Shown in pieces: positions 56,313-64,000 of a stretch of 64,000 nt of DNA. Position 1 is the first letter of the stretch, and each line of letters opens with the position of its first letter. The notes under the pieces were generated by a model, which saw nothing but the letters and a program-made list of their open reading frames with translations, did no database searches and had not been told where the DNA came from. This stretch comes from Caryophanales bacterium. Its GTDB lineage: Bacteria > Bacillota > Bacilli > JARBTR01. The stretch spans positions 62,001 through 126,000 of the forward strand of contig JARBTR010000006.1 in NCBI GenBank assembly GCA_029240105.1. The letters are read 5' to 3'. The position numbers and the translations under genes were made by a program.

Positions 56313-56349
56313 AAGTTCTAATATCCAAAAAAGGATATTAGAACTTTTG
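56313..56349. terminator. Bidirectional terminator
   Basis: AAAGTTCTAATATCC pairs with GGATATTAGAACTTT across a 6-base loop between converging genes. Confidence 0.9.
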
Positions 56350-56352
56350 TTT

Positions 56353-56691
56353 TTATATCTTCTTAACATACTCCGACTTCAAACTCATCGCACCAAAACC
56401 ATCAATCTTGCAATCAATGTTGTGATCCCCATCAACAAGGCGAATGTTTTTCACTTTTGTTCCTTGTTTTAATGCTGTTGAACTCCCTTTTACCTTTAGG
56501 TCCTTTATTACTGTTACAGTATCTCCATTTTGAAGAACTGTACCATTTGCATCTTTAACTACTAGTAAATCTTGAACTTCTAAATCTGACTTCAAAGTCC
56601 ATTCATGGCTACATTCAGGGCAAACGAACTGCGTTCCATCATCATATGTATATGTTGACTTACACTTCGGGCAATTAGGTATATTTGTCAT
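56353..56691 (-). CDS. yjdM: PhnA/YjdM family zinc-ribbon protein
   Basis: About 112 residues: a zinc ribbon at the N-terminus (CPKC ... CPEC) and the conserved PhnA domain with [16 protein letters not shown] and the final [15 protein letters not shown]. It was once linked to alkylphosphonate use, but its function is unknown. The ATG at 56691 is seven bases after AGGAG; an ATG two codons earlier is too close to it. Confidence 0.9.
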   Translation of the reverse strand: MTNIPNCPKCKSTYTYDDGTQFVCPECSHEWTLKSDLEVQDLLVVKDANGTVLQNGDTVTVIKDLKVKGSSTALKQGTKVKNIRLVDGDHNIDCKIDGFGAMSLKSEYVKKI

Positions 56692-56936
56692 ACTCATTCT
56701 CCTATTCTCTTTAAAAAATCCATACCGAATAAGTATATCGAATCTAAAAAATGTTTACTAGACCAAGACCAGAAAATCCAAACAAGTAGTTTGTAGGAAG
56801 GCTTTTTGAAACTGTCATTGCTTAAAAGTACTTGATTTTTTATATAAGTATGTTTAAATCAAATAAACATAAAAATTAACATATTATGGGTTTAGTTAAC
56901 TTGCAAACTTCTATAGAGAGAGTTTTGGTGAAGATG

Positions 56937-57494
56937 ATGAATAAATTGAAATTAATATCTCCGACTGCTGAACATGAACATCTGGCTCTAGAGTTTTTAC
57001 AAGAATTTAAAGAATATGGTTCTGAAATTAATGGTACTGGTGGTTTACAACGTTATTCAGAAAATTATTCTGAATGGCTTGTAAAATTGAGAAATGATTT
57101 AGATGTTACAAATATGCAATCTGATAGAGTTCCTTCCACTACCTTTTTTGTTTATCGTAAGGAAGATAATCGTATGGTTGGAATGATAAATATAAGGCAT
57201 AAACTTAACGATTACTTATTAAAAGAGGGCGGTCACATCGGATATGGCATTAGACCTACAGAAAGAAGAAAAGGTTATGCGACCGAAACATTGTATTTAG
57301 GACTGCAACTATGCAAAGAATTAAGTATTGATAAAGTTTTGGTCACTTGTGACAAAGATAATATAGGCTCCGCTCGAACTATTCAAAAAAATGGTGGAGT
57401 TTTAGAGAATGAAATACTCGACAGTCAACTAGCGGAAGTCCTACAAAGATATTGGATAGATGTACATGAGGCATTGAATAATATAAGTTGGTAA
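56937..57494 (+). CDS. GNAT family N-acetyltransferase
   Basis: About 185 residues of GNAT fold with the acetyl-CoA binding segment GIRPTERRKGYATETLYLGL near residue 110 and GGHIGYGI before it. It resembles the YkkB/RimJ-like acetyltransferases common in Bacillus; the acceptor is unknown. The frame opens at 56886, but GGTGAAG just before the ATGATG at 56934 favours the later start. Confidence 0.83.
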   Translation: MNKLKLISPTAEHEHLALEFLQEFKEYGSEINGTGGLQRYSENYSEWLVKLRNDLDVTNMQSDRVPSTTFFVYRKEDNRMVGMINIRHKLNDYLLKEGGHIGYGIRPTERRKGYATETLYLGLQLCKELSIDKVLVTCDKDNIGSARTIQKNGGVLENEILDSQLAEVLQRYWIDVHEALNNISW

Positions 57495-57733
57495 GCAAAT
57501 CTACTAACTAAGTTATTACTTGTAGAAACATTTCTCATACCATAAATCTAGATGCCAAATTAACGATAAATACTGTTTATAACAATTCTTCTAAATGGAA
57601 CACTAGCTTTGTTAATGAAAAACTTTTCACTTTAATTTACATGAAATTTACCAATTCATGATTTGAATTTAACATTCCTTATTTATTATTAAATAAAATA
57701 GTAGTGTATTTAAAGATAAAAGAAGGAAGACAG

Positions 57734-59479
57734 ATGATAGATCAAAGAAAAGTAGCACTAAATAACATCATAATCAATAAACATATTAAGACGGTTTTTC
57801 AGCCCATCATTTCTATAAGAGATGGGAGTATTTCTGGATATGAAGCACTTAGTAGAATTACTGGTGAAAATTTATTTAAAAATCCAGAAGAATTGTTTAC
57901 ATTCGCAAATGAATGTAATCGTTTGTGGGACTTGGAACAACTTTGCAGAACAACTGCACTTGAGTCGGCTTACAAATTTATGATTCCTCCCTATAACAAA
58001 AAGCTATTCCTTAATGTCAATCCTAATATAATGCATGACGAAAACTTCAAAAAAGGCTTTACAAAAGATTTTTTGGGACAATACAAAATAGCCCCAAATA
58101 ATGTAATCTTTGAAATAACTGAAAAAAACATTATTGATGATATGGAGGGATTCCGTTCCACCATTATTCATTATAAAAGTCAGGACTATAACATTGCAAT
58201 TGACGATGCTGGGGAAGGATACTCAGGGCTTAATTTAATTAGCGATATTAATCCGAATTATATAAAGCTAGATATGAAGTTAATTCGCAACATTCATATA
58301 GATAATTTAAAAAGGGCAATTGTAAAAGGGATGGTTGAGTTCTCAAAAGCTTCGAGTGTGAAACTGATCGCTGAGGGTGTTGAAACATATGAAGAGTTAG
58401 AGACTCTAGTAAAACTTGGAGTTCAGTATGGGCAAGGATATTTTATACAGAAACCAAGTCCAGAAATAAAGGAAATAGAACCCAAAATATTAAAGGCAAT
58501 AAAAGAAATAAATTTGAATCAAAATCGGTTATTACGGGACAGTACTTTTAACACCTCCATCAAGTATCTATGTGCTGAATCAGGAATTGTTACTCCTGAC
58601 GAAACTGTGCATCAGGTTTACGATATTTTTAAACAAAACCAAAATTGTTTTGGACTTTGTGTAATAGATAATGAGATCCCTGTTGGTATTATTACTAAGG
58701 AGAAACTAGCTCTAAATTTGAGTGGTCAGTACGGTTATACATTGTATCAGAATAAACCCATATCCTCCATAATGGACAGAAACTTCTTATCGGTAGATTT
58801 CGAAACACCAATAAAGGTTGTTTCAACGATAGCTATGGCACGTCCCAATGAAAGACTATATGATTTTATAGTTGTCACAGTAAATGATAAATATCATGGT
58901 ACTGTTACAATAAAAGATTTACTTCAAAAATCCATAGAAATCGACGTCACTACCGCAAAGCATCAAAATCCATTATCCGGTTTACCTGGTAATTTAATGA
59001 TTGACCAGAAACTGAATCAATTTTTAGAGAGTAATCGAGAATATACCGTTGCTTATCTTGATATTGATCATTTTAAAGCATACAACGATACATATGGATT
59101 TGAAAACGGAGATTTGGTTATTAAGCTTCTTTCAGAGGTCTTAATTAATAGTATTCCTAGCAGTCAATTTATCGGGCATGTGGGCGGAGATGACTTTGTT
59201 GTTATTTTAGAAAATTTCATAGCTGAAGATTATTTTGAAAAGATAACGAGTCAATTTGAATCGGAAATATTAGCTTATTATAATGAGAATGATAAACAGA
59301 ACGGTTATGTTACTGCTCTAAATAGACATGGCGTGATTGAAAAATTCCCTTTAATATCACTTACTACAGTTATTATAAATAATAAGTTAAGAGATTTTAA
59401 TAGCACGTTTGAAATATCTACAATACTTGCAGGACTTAAGATAGAAGCTAAAAAGAATAAAAGATGTATATCATTTTAA
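57734..59479 (+). CDS. EAL-CBS-GGDEF cyclic-di-GMP protein
   Basis: 581 residues in three parts. The EAL domain (about 15-250) has the catalytic set EALSR, NVNP, FEITE, IAIDDAGEGYSGL, IKLD, AEGVET and GQGYFIQKP, so phosphodiesterase activity is likely. A CBS pair follows (about 270-390). The C-terminal GGDEF-type domain has LDIDHFKAYNDTYGF and a GGDDF active-site motif, one acidic change from GGDEF that can still be active. It is soluble, with no TM segment. GAAGGAAG precedes the ATG at 57734. Confidence 0.9.
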   Translation: MIDQRKVALNNIIINKHIKTVFQPIISIRDGSISGYEALSRITGENLFKNPEELFTFANECNRLWDLEQLCRTTALESAYKFMIPPYNKKLFLNVNPNIMHDENFKKGFTKDFLGQYKIAPNNVIFEITEKNIIDDMEGFRSTIIHYKSQDYNIAIDDAGEGYSGLNLISDINPNYIKLDMKLIRNIHIDNLKRAIVKGMVEFSKASSVKLIAEGVETYEELETLVKLGVQYGQGYFIQKPSPEIKEIEPKILKAIKEINLNQNRLLRDSTFNTSIKYLCAESGIVTPDETVHQVYDIFKQNQNCFGLCVIDNEIPVGIITKEKLALNLSGQYGYTLYQNKPISSIMDRNFLSVDFETPIKVVSTIAMARPNERLYDFIVVTVNDKYHGTVTIKDLLQKSIEIDVTTAKHQNPLSGLPGNLMIDQKLNQFLESNREYTVAYLDIDHFKAYNDTYGFENGDLVIKLLSEVLINSIPSSQFIGHVGGDDFVVILENFIAEDYFEKITSQFESEILAYYNENDKQNGYVTALNRHGVIEKFPLISLTTVIINNKLRDFNSTFEISTILAGLKIEAKKNKRCISF

Positions 59480-59624
59480 CTTCCTTTCAATTTTTTTCTC
59501 TCCATTTATTTCTAAAAAAAATTTAAAAGAGGTTGTAAGCAAATTCCTCCTCATTATGCTGATTAAGTCATTACCATGCCTTAGTAAATCTTATATTTTA
59601 ATAATATCCCCACATACACTAAAT

Positions 59625-59713
59625 AGAAAAGGCTCCTCTTTGTGTAGTAAGTTCTAAAAGTTAAATCATAAAATTTAACTTTTGGGGTGCAGTACAAACG
59701 GGGAACCTTTTCT
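59625..59713. repeat. Long imperfect inverted repeat with IS3-like ends
   Basis: Outer arms AGAAAAGG (59625) and CCTTTTCT (59713) extend inward with mismatches, and the centre is a perfect AAAAGTTAAAT/ATTTAACTTTT stem. The right half ends TTTTGGGGTGCAGTACA, like termini of IS150-group IS3 elements. It may be a MITE or IS remnant that also ends transcription between the converging genes. The remaining part of 59480-59748 holds no gene. Confidence 0.45.
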
Positions 59714-59748
59714 ATATTTCTATACTTTTATAAACACTTTTCTGTCTT

Positions 59749-61422
59749 TTATTGTGATGATGTACCATTTGTATCCGGTTGTGATGATGTACCATTTGTA
59801 TCCGGTTGTGATGATGTACCATTTGTATCCGGTTGTGATGATGTACCATTTGTATCCGGTTGTGATGGCGTACCATTTGTATCCGGTTGTGATGGTGTAC
59901 CATTTGTATCCGGTTGTGATGGTGAAACTGTCTGAGAATTTACACTTTCACTTGCTAAAGGAATTCCTGGAATACCTAAAGTTGACCATATAGAGGATGT
60001 CCACCCAGAAGTACCATCAACAATATGAATTTGAGTTTTCTGAGACGACCAATCGAAGGGATTACCATCAACAATTGGTGCATTTCCCAAGAAATAAACG
60101 TCAAAAATATTACAATATCCAAAAACTCCAAAGCCAATTGACTTTACACTACTTGGTATGGTGATGTTTTTTAGGGACTTACATCCCCAAAAAGACATTT
60201 GTTGAATTTCCAATAAAGATTTAGGAAACTTGATTGATGTCAATGCTGTACAATTATAAAACGCGCTGTTTCCAATTGATGTAACAGAATCCGGCAATGA
60301 AACTGAAGTTAACGAACTACACCCATAAAAAGTATTTCCTTTAATTGCTCGAATATTTCCTGCAATTGTTACTGTACGAAGAGAAGTATCGCTATTAAAT
60401 AAATCATTTCCAAGTGATTGCACACTTTCTGGGATTGATATAGAAGTTAGTGATGTACAGTAAGCAAATGCCAAATCTCCTATTGATTTTACGCTGTTCG
60501 GTATCGAAATCGTTGTTAGAGAACGAGCCGTTGCAAACGCTCCATCTTGAATCGCTGTGATAGAATTTGGAATTACCACTGTTTTTACATCTTGCCCACT
60601 GAACGCTGAATCACCAATAATTGTGACTGGTATTGTTTTACCATTAAGTGTAACCTGACTTGGAATATTTGCAGTTTCAATTACCTTGTCCCATTTTTTT
60701 AATACTGCATAGGTTCCGCAATTTAAGTATCGGTTACCTTGATATGTAACCAACTTTGGTTCACCAAGAATCGGTGGAATATAATTAGGAATGTATTTGG
60801 GGCCCATGCTTACATAAATAGTAACCATCATGCTAGGGTCAATCTCTGTCCCTGTTGCTATACTCTGATAACAAACCTTACCTTCAGGTATATTGGGGCT
60901 TACTACATAGCCTAATCGATATCCTACAACTTTAGCTTGCTTTAACATAAACACTGCATCAGTTCCACTTACATTTATTAAATCAGGCATAAATCCCTCT
61001 TTAACATTTTCGTAAGATATTCCTGGAGGATTGTCAAAATAGTTATCTGTTTGAGTTGGATCCACAATATCATCTGGTGAAGTTAGTCTTGTTCCTTCTC
61101 CATATTTTTGATCTGTTTTTGATGATACGTCCTTATTTGTCTCTAAATCACTATTAGTCGAAGCGTTTGTCACAACGTTAGTCACACTACTTAAAACTGG
61201 TATTTGTTTGCACACTTCTGCAAATGCTGGAGAAGTATTCACAAGAATTACAAAAACTGCGATTAATGCTACAAAGCTGGTCACACTAATAGGAATTACT
61301 CTTTTGAAGATAAAATTTTTTCTAAGTTTTTGAGTATCTGTGGTAAATGAGAATTCTTTGATTTTTGTACTTCTAAATTTTGATAGCATATTCTCAATTT
61401 GATCATCTGTGTAACTTTTCAT
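59749..61422 (-). CDS. Anti-sigma-like membrane protein with PASTA and BspA-type leucine-rich repeats
   Basis: 557 residues in order: a cytoplasmic segment (1-41), one TM helix (about 43-62, ISVTSFVALIAVFVILV), a linker, a PASTA-like domain (about 143-207, MPDLINVSG ... VTIYVSMG), BspA-type LRR_5 repeats (about 255-470, such as NSVKSIGDLAFAYCTSLTSI), and a tail of six 9-residue SQPDTNGTS repeats. It overlaps the upstream ECF sigma gene by 20 bp. The N-terminus resembles anti-sigma factors with DUF4179-like helices, so it probably holds the sigma factor at the membrane and senses something outside through PASTA and LRR domains. The ligand is unknown. Confidence 0.75.
   Translation of the reverse strand: MKSYTDDQIENMLSKFRSTKIKEFSFTTDTQKLRKNFIFKRVIPISVTSFVALIAVFVILVNTSPAFAEVCKQIPVLSSVTNVVTNASTNSDLETNKDVSSKTDQKYGEGTRLTSPDDIVDPTQTDNYFDNPPGISYENVKEGFMPDLINVSGTDAVFMLKQAKVVGYRLGYVVSPNIPEGKVCYQSIATGTEIDPSMMVTIYVSMGPKYIPNYIPPILGEPKLVTYQGNRYLNCGTYAVLKKWDKVIETANIPSQVTLNGKTIPVTIIGDSAFSGQDVKTVVIPNSITAIQDGAFATARSLTTISIPNSVKSIGDLAFAYCTSLTSISIPESVQSLGNDLFNSDTSLRTVTIAGNIRAIKGNTFYGCSSLTSVSLPDSVTSIGNSAFYNCTALTSIKFPKSLLEIQQMSFWGCKSLKNITIPSSVKSIGFGVFGYCNIFDVYFLGNAPIVDGNPFDWSSQKTQIHIVDGTSGWTSSIWSTLGIPGIPLASESVNSQTVSPSQPDTNGTPSQPDTNGTPSQPDTNGTSSQPDTNGTSSQPDTNGTSSQPDTNGTSSQ
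59752..59924. repeat. 27-bp tandem repeat, six copies plus a partial
   Basis: Six near-identical 27-bp units (59752-59913) plus 11 bases of a seventh encode the SQPDTNGTS/P tail of the anti-sigma-like protein and run up to its stop codon. Units differ at one or two third positions, indicating recent expansion or gene conversion. Copy number is likely to vary between strains. Confidence 0.9.
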
Positions 61423-61915
61423 ATTCTTCTAATCGCCCCCTTAACAACTTCTTTGCTTTACTTAAGCGTGATTTTACTGTGCCATTTGGGATTCCCAGAA
61501 TTTCAGCTACTTCTATTTCAGAATAACCTTCGATAAATTTGAGGATAAGTACTTCTTTAAACTTCGGTGTCAGCATTGATAGGCAATTAAACAGTTCAAA
61601 ATAGTCTTCCTTAGGTCTACTCTTGTCCGGAATGGAGTCAAAAAACAACTGCTTGTCTTCTGGAGATGCAAACTCAAACCTTTTCTTTACAAAATGTAGC
61701 CGGTTTATATCCTTATACGTGTTACTACAAATTGTAAGAATCCATTTATCAAACGGCTTATTAATGTCATAACTATCCATTTTTTTGATTACTTTTAACC
61801 AAGTGTCTTGGTATAAGTCCTCTGCCTCTACCTGATTTCTACATAAAAATAGGCAAAATCTTGATAAATCATTTCCATGAATTGAAACATATTCTTTGAT
61901 TTTTTCGGCGTTCAA
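61403..61915 (-). CDS. ECF RNA polymerase sigma factor
   Basis: 170 residues with sigma region 2 (about 15-75, EAEDLYQDTWLKVIKKMDSYD) and region 4 (about 110-160, LTPKFKEVLILKFIEGYSEIEVAEILGIPNGTVKSRLSKAKK read in blocks). It is coupled by overlap to the membrane protein downstream, the usual sigma/anti-sigma layout. Start is TTG after AAAGGGG. Its promoters and signal are unknown; autoregulation from the upstream region is typical. Confidence 0.9.
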   Translation of the reverse strand: MNAEKIKEYVSIHGNDLSRFCLFLCRNQVEAEDLYQDTWLKVIKKMDSYDINKPFDKWILTICSNTYKDINRLHFVKKRFEFASPEDKQLFFDSIPDKSRPKEDYFELFNCLSMLTPKFKEVLILKFIEGYSEIEVAEILGIPNGTVKSRLSKAKKLLRGRLEEYEKLHR

Positions 61916-62271
61916 ACTTACACTTCCCCTTTGAAAGCATTCATTATATATACGAATAGAATTATATTAAAGTTCATTTAATTTTTGCAATATTTGTTTT
62001 TTTCAAAAAATAAAAGCAACCCCTTACAATTAACAAAAAAACTATTAATAGATGTAAAGAGGATACATTTTTCAGAAGTGGTTTGTGTTCTGTTTTTTTA
62101 TTTCTACTTAATTCAATTAATTTCATTATAAAAAAGAACGACTCCAATGGAGTCGTTCTTTTTATAGACTTAGCGAGTTTGAACCTCTTAATTGTCTGAT
62201 ATTTTAAGAATTGCCTTACTTTATAAAAATACCATAATATAAATTTCTCTATAACAATCGCACTTTAAGAA
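61916..62271. other. Intergenic region between sigma and chemoreceptor genes
   Basis: A 356-bp gap. It contains the terminator at 62131-62163 for the chemoreceptor gene and AT-rich sequence that should hold the sigma operon promoter. No gene is recognised. Confidence 0.5.
62131..62163. terminator. Strong bidirectional terminator hairpin
   Basis: AAAAAGAACGACTCC and GGAGTCGTTCTTTTT form a perfect stem with a short AAT loop, about 110 bp after the chemoreceptor stop. Confidence 0.9.
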
Positions 62272-63963
62272 TTAAATTTTAAATTTACTTACAGCCTTCT
62301 GTAAATCCTCTGCCATTCTTGCTAAGGCTAAGCTAGATGCTGCAACCTCTTCCATAGTAGCTGACTGTTCTTCTGTTGCCGCTGTTACTGTTAGTGTTAG
62401 TGTAGCTGTGTCTTTACTAATAGAATCTATATCATGAATTGATTTTTCAATTTGTTGACTTCCGATTGCCATTTGTTCAATAGCAGCAGAAATTTCCCTA
62501 ACTTGTACAGATACTTCATCAACAAGCGATACAATTTCATTAAATGCTAGACCAGCATTATTGACAACTTCGCTACCAGCTTTAACTTCGTGAGCACCCT
62601 TGCTCATAGCTACAACTGCCTTATCTGTTTCACTCTGAATCTCACTAATGAGTTGCGCTATTTGTTTAGTAGCCTCTTGTGATTGCTCTGCTAATTTACG
62701 AACTTCATCTGCTACAACAGCAAATCCTCTACCTTGTTCTCCAGCGCGAGCAGCTTCAATCGCCGCATTAAGTGCTAATAAGTTTGTTTGTCCTGCAATA
62801 CCAGAAATAGTGTCTACAATCTGACCAATTTCCTTAGATTGTTCACCTAAGTTTGTAACTACTAACGCAGAATCAGATACTGTCTTCTCAATCAATTCCA
62901 TTTGTTCCACAGCTGCATTAATAGTATTTTGCCCCTGTGCTGCTGTCTCTGCAGTTTTATCAGCTACTCCCGACACCTCATTCGCATTGGTAGATATTTG
63001 CTGAATACTTGCGGACATTTGTTCAACAATAGAAACCGTGTTTTCAACTGCAATAGCTTGTTTTTCAGCTCCTGTTGAAACCTCACTGACAGTTTCTGCT
63101 ACTTTTCTTGTTGCAGTTGCTGAATGCTCAGCACTTGCAGAAAACTCTTCAGAAGATGCAGCGACCTGATCTGTCGTTTCCACAATCTGTTTGACTAATT
63201 GTCTAATATTGCTTTTCATTATGTTGAAGGAATTTGCAACTGTACCAATCTCATCAGATGTTCTAATTTGAATATCCTCTTGTGAAAGATCACCTGTCGC
63301 TAATTCATTTGCAGTGTTCGTAATTTGTTTAATTGGATTAACAAGCTTTCTAGTTAAGACAAAGCCAATAATTTGTGACATTATTGCTACTATAATGTTA
63401 GTTACTAGCAATAACATCTTCGTATTATTTGCTTTAATATCTTGCTTTTTTTGTTCTTTCTCAACAAATTTTTTAACAGCTGTTATAAGTTCTTCAGAAG
63501 AGAACATCGCCGCTTTATAAGGTGTCCCAGCTTGTTTCATATAAAGACCAACTTGTTCTAGATTGTTAGCCTTTTTTGCCTCAAATGAAGATGCAGCAAT
63601 TTCTTCATATTCATTCTTTCTCGACTTAATTTCCTGTGTAATCTTCTTTGCTTCCTTAGTTGCCAAAACTTCATTAAGTTTATCAATCTTAGCGTCAGCT
63701 TTTTCTCTATAGTCATTAAAGATCGATATATCCGATGGATCCCCTGTAAAATTAAATCTACGCATAGCAACTGCTTCATTCGCAATATCTGTTGCTACCC
63801 CTTGCGCAAGCTCAAGTTTGAGCGTGTTAACATCCATCAAATCATGATAGGACGAATTGATTTTATCAATACTAATGTAACAAAATACAGACATCGCAAT
63901 AACTAAAATATTTACAATAACAAAACCAACTGTAATCTTCTTACCGACCGTCATCTTACCCAA
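62272..63963 (-). CDS. Methyl-accepting chemotaxis protein
   Basis: 563 residues: TM1 (about 10-30), an extracellular four-helix-bundle domain (about 33-180), TM2 (about 185-208), HAMP (about 205-260) and a long signalling domain with the conserved tip [21 protein letters not shown] and [14 protein letters not shown]. The ligand is unknown. The start is TTG after GGGGG. With the c-di-GMP protein and bactofilins it fits a motile cell. Confidence 0.93.
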   Translation of the reverse strand: MGKMTVGKKITVGFVIVNILVIAMSVFCYISIDKINSSYHDLMDVNTLKLELAQGVATDIANEAVAMRRFNFTGDPSDISIFNDYREKADAKIDKLNEVLATKEAKKITQEIKSRKNEYEEIAASSFEAKKANNLEQVGLYMKQAGTPYKAAMFSSEELITAVKKFVEKEQKKQDIKANNTKMLLLVTNIIVAIMSQIIGFVLTRKLVNPIKQITNTANELATGDLSQEDIQIRTSDEIGTVANSFNIMKSNIRQLVKQIVETTDQVAASSEEFSASAEHSATATRKVAETVSEVSTGAEKQAIAVENTVSIVEQMSASIQQISTNANEVSGVADKTAETAAQGQNTINAAVEQMELIEKTVSDSALVVTNLGEQSKEIGQIVDTISGIAGQTNLLALNAAIEAARAGEQGRGFAVVADEVRKLAEQSQEATKQIAQLISEIQSETDKAVVAMSKGAHEVKAGSEVVNNAGLAFNEIVSLVDEVSVQVREISAAIEQMAIGSQQIEKSIHDIDSISKDTATLTLTVTAATEEQSATMEEVAASSLALARMAEDLQKAVSKFKI

Positions 63964-64000
63964 AACAATTCCCCCATTTTAAAACTATCTTAAAAAAACG

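Noticed and set aside
59682..59993. Plus-strand frames made of repeated MMYHLYPVV or DDVPFVSGC units
   Set aside because: They are the reverse reading of the 27-bp repeat in the anti-sigma-like gene; no start signal.

Overview
The window is AT-rich DNA from a low-GC Gram-positive bacterium of the order Bacillales. Evidence: ytzC, ytqA, ytqB, ytpA, ytoA and metK appear in the Bacillus subtilis order; metK has a SAM-I riboswitch; there are many Bacillus-type genes (yheA, yugI, yuiC, yumC, yhbD with two bactofilins, a SwrC-type RND pump); Shine-Dalgarno sequences are strong; lipoproteins are common; TTG starts are frequent. No rRNA, tRNA, CRISPR array, prophage or complete insertion sequence was seen. 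The species was not identified.

Layout. 1-901: partial Nudix hydrolase and a TetR regulator. 1198-4790: a reverse-transsulfuration operon (mccA, mccB, a YrrT-like methyltransferase, luxS), preceded by a promoter, a 29-codon leader ORF with three consecutive Cys codons and an intrinsic terminator, i.e. a candidate cysteine attenuator. 4870-11700: two MFS transporters, a lipoprotein, two tandem XRE-TPR regulators and small membrane proteins. 11800-19880: the conserved ytzC-ytqA-ytqB ... ytpA-ytoA-metK block, with a methyltransferase and a FecCD-type ABC pair between ytqB and ytpA. 20170-25700: HAD-like protein, YheA-like, small winged-helix protein, YugI, and the anaerobic ribonucleotide reductase nrdD-nrdG under two NrdR boxes. 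26014-27376: two cyclophilins, one a lipoprotein.

27417-36017 holds the most unusual cluster: eight minus-strand genes with a divergent LysR gene. The content parallels the Escherichia coli ydjXYZ-ynjBCD-ynjF genes: two VTT/TVP38 membrane proteins, a Cys-motif lipoprotein, a CCG-type iron-sulfur protein, a CDP-alcohol phosphatidyltransferase fused to a substrate-binding protein, two permeases and an ATPase. I know of no firm function for it.

36133-46992: thioesterase, repeat protein, YuiC, YumC, proline dehydrogenase, RodA, UppP, a DsbD/UreH-like membrane protein, and a nickel uptake operon (nikR-cbiM-cbiQ-cbiO) behind two matching palindromes. 47190-56700: RND pump, yhbD and bactofilins, a decayed aromatic-amino-acid-type ABC transporter behind an attenuator-like leader, and small proteins. 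56937-63963: acetyltransferase, EAL-CBS-GGDEF protein, an ECF sigma factor with a large anti-sigma-like protein (TM, PASTA, BspA-type leucine-rich repeats, 27-bp repeat tail), and a chemoreceptor.

A recurrent oddity is loss of DNA inside or between adjacent genes: the XRE-TPR copy at 7211, the CDP-alcohol transferase/binding-protein fusion at 29785, the cbiQ/cbiO junction at 44141-44267, and the broken permease at 53866-54593 whose binding protein also lacks its lipobox cysteine. These could be real deletions or assembly errors and need read-level checking.
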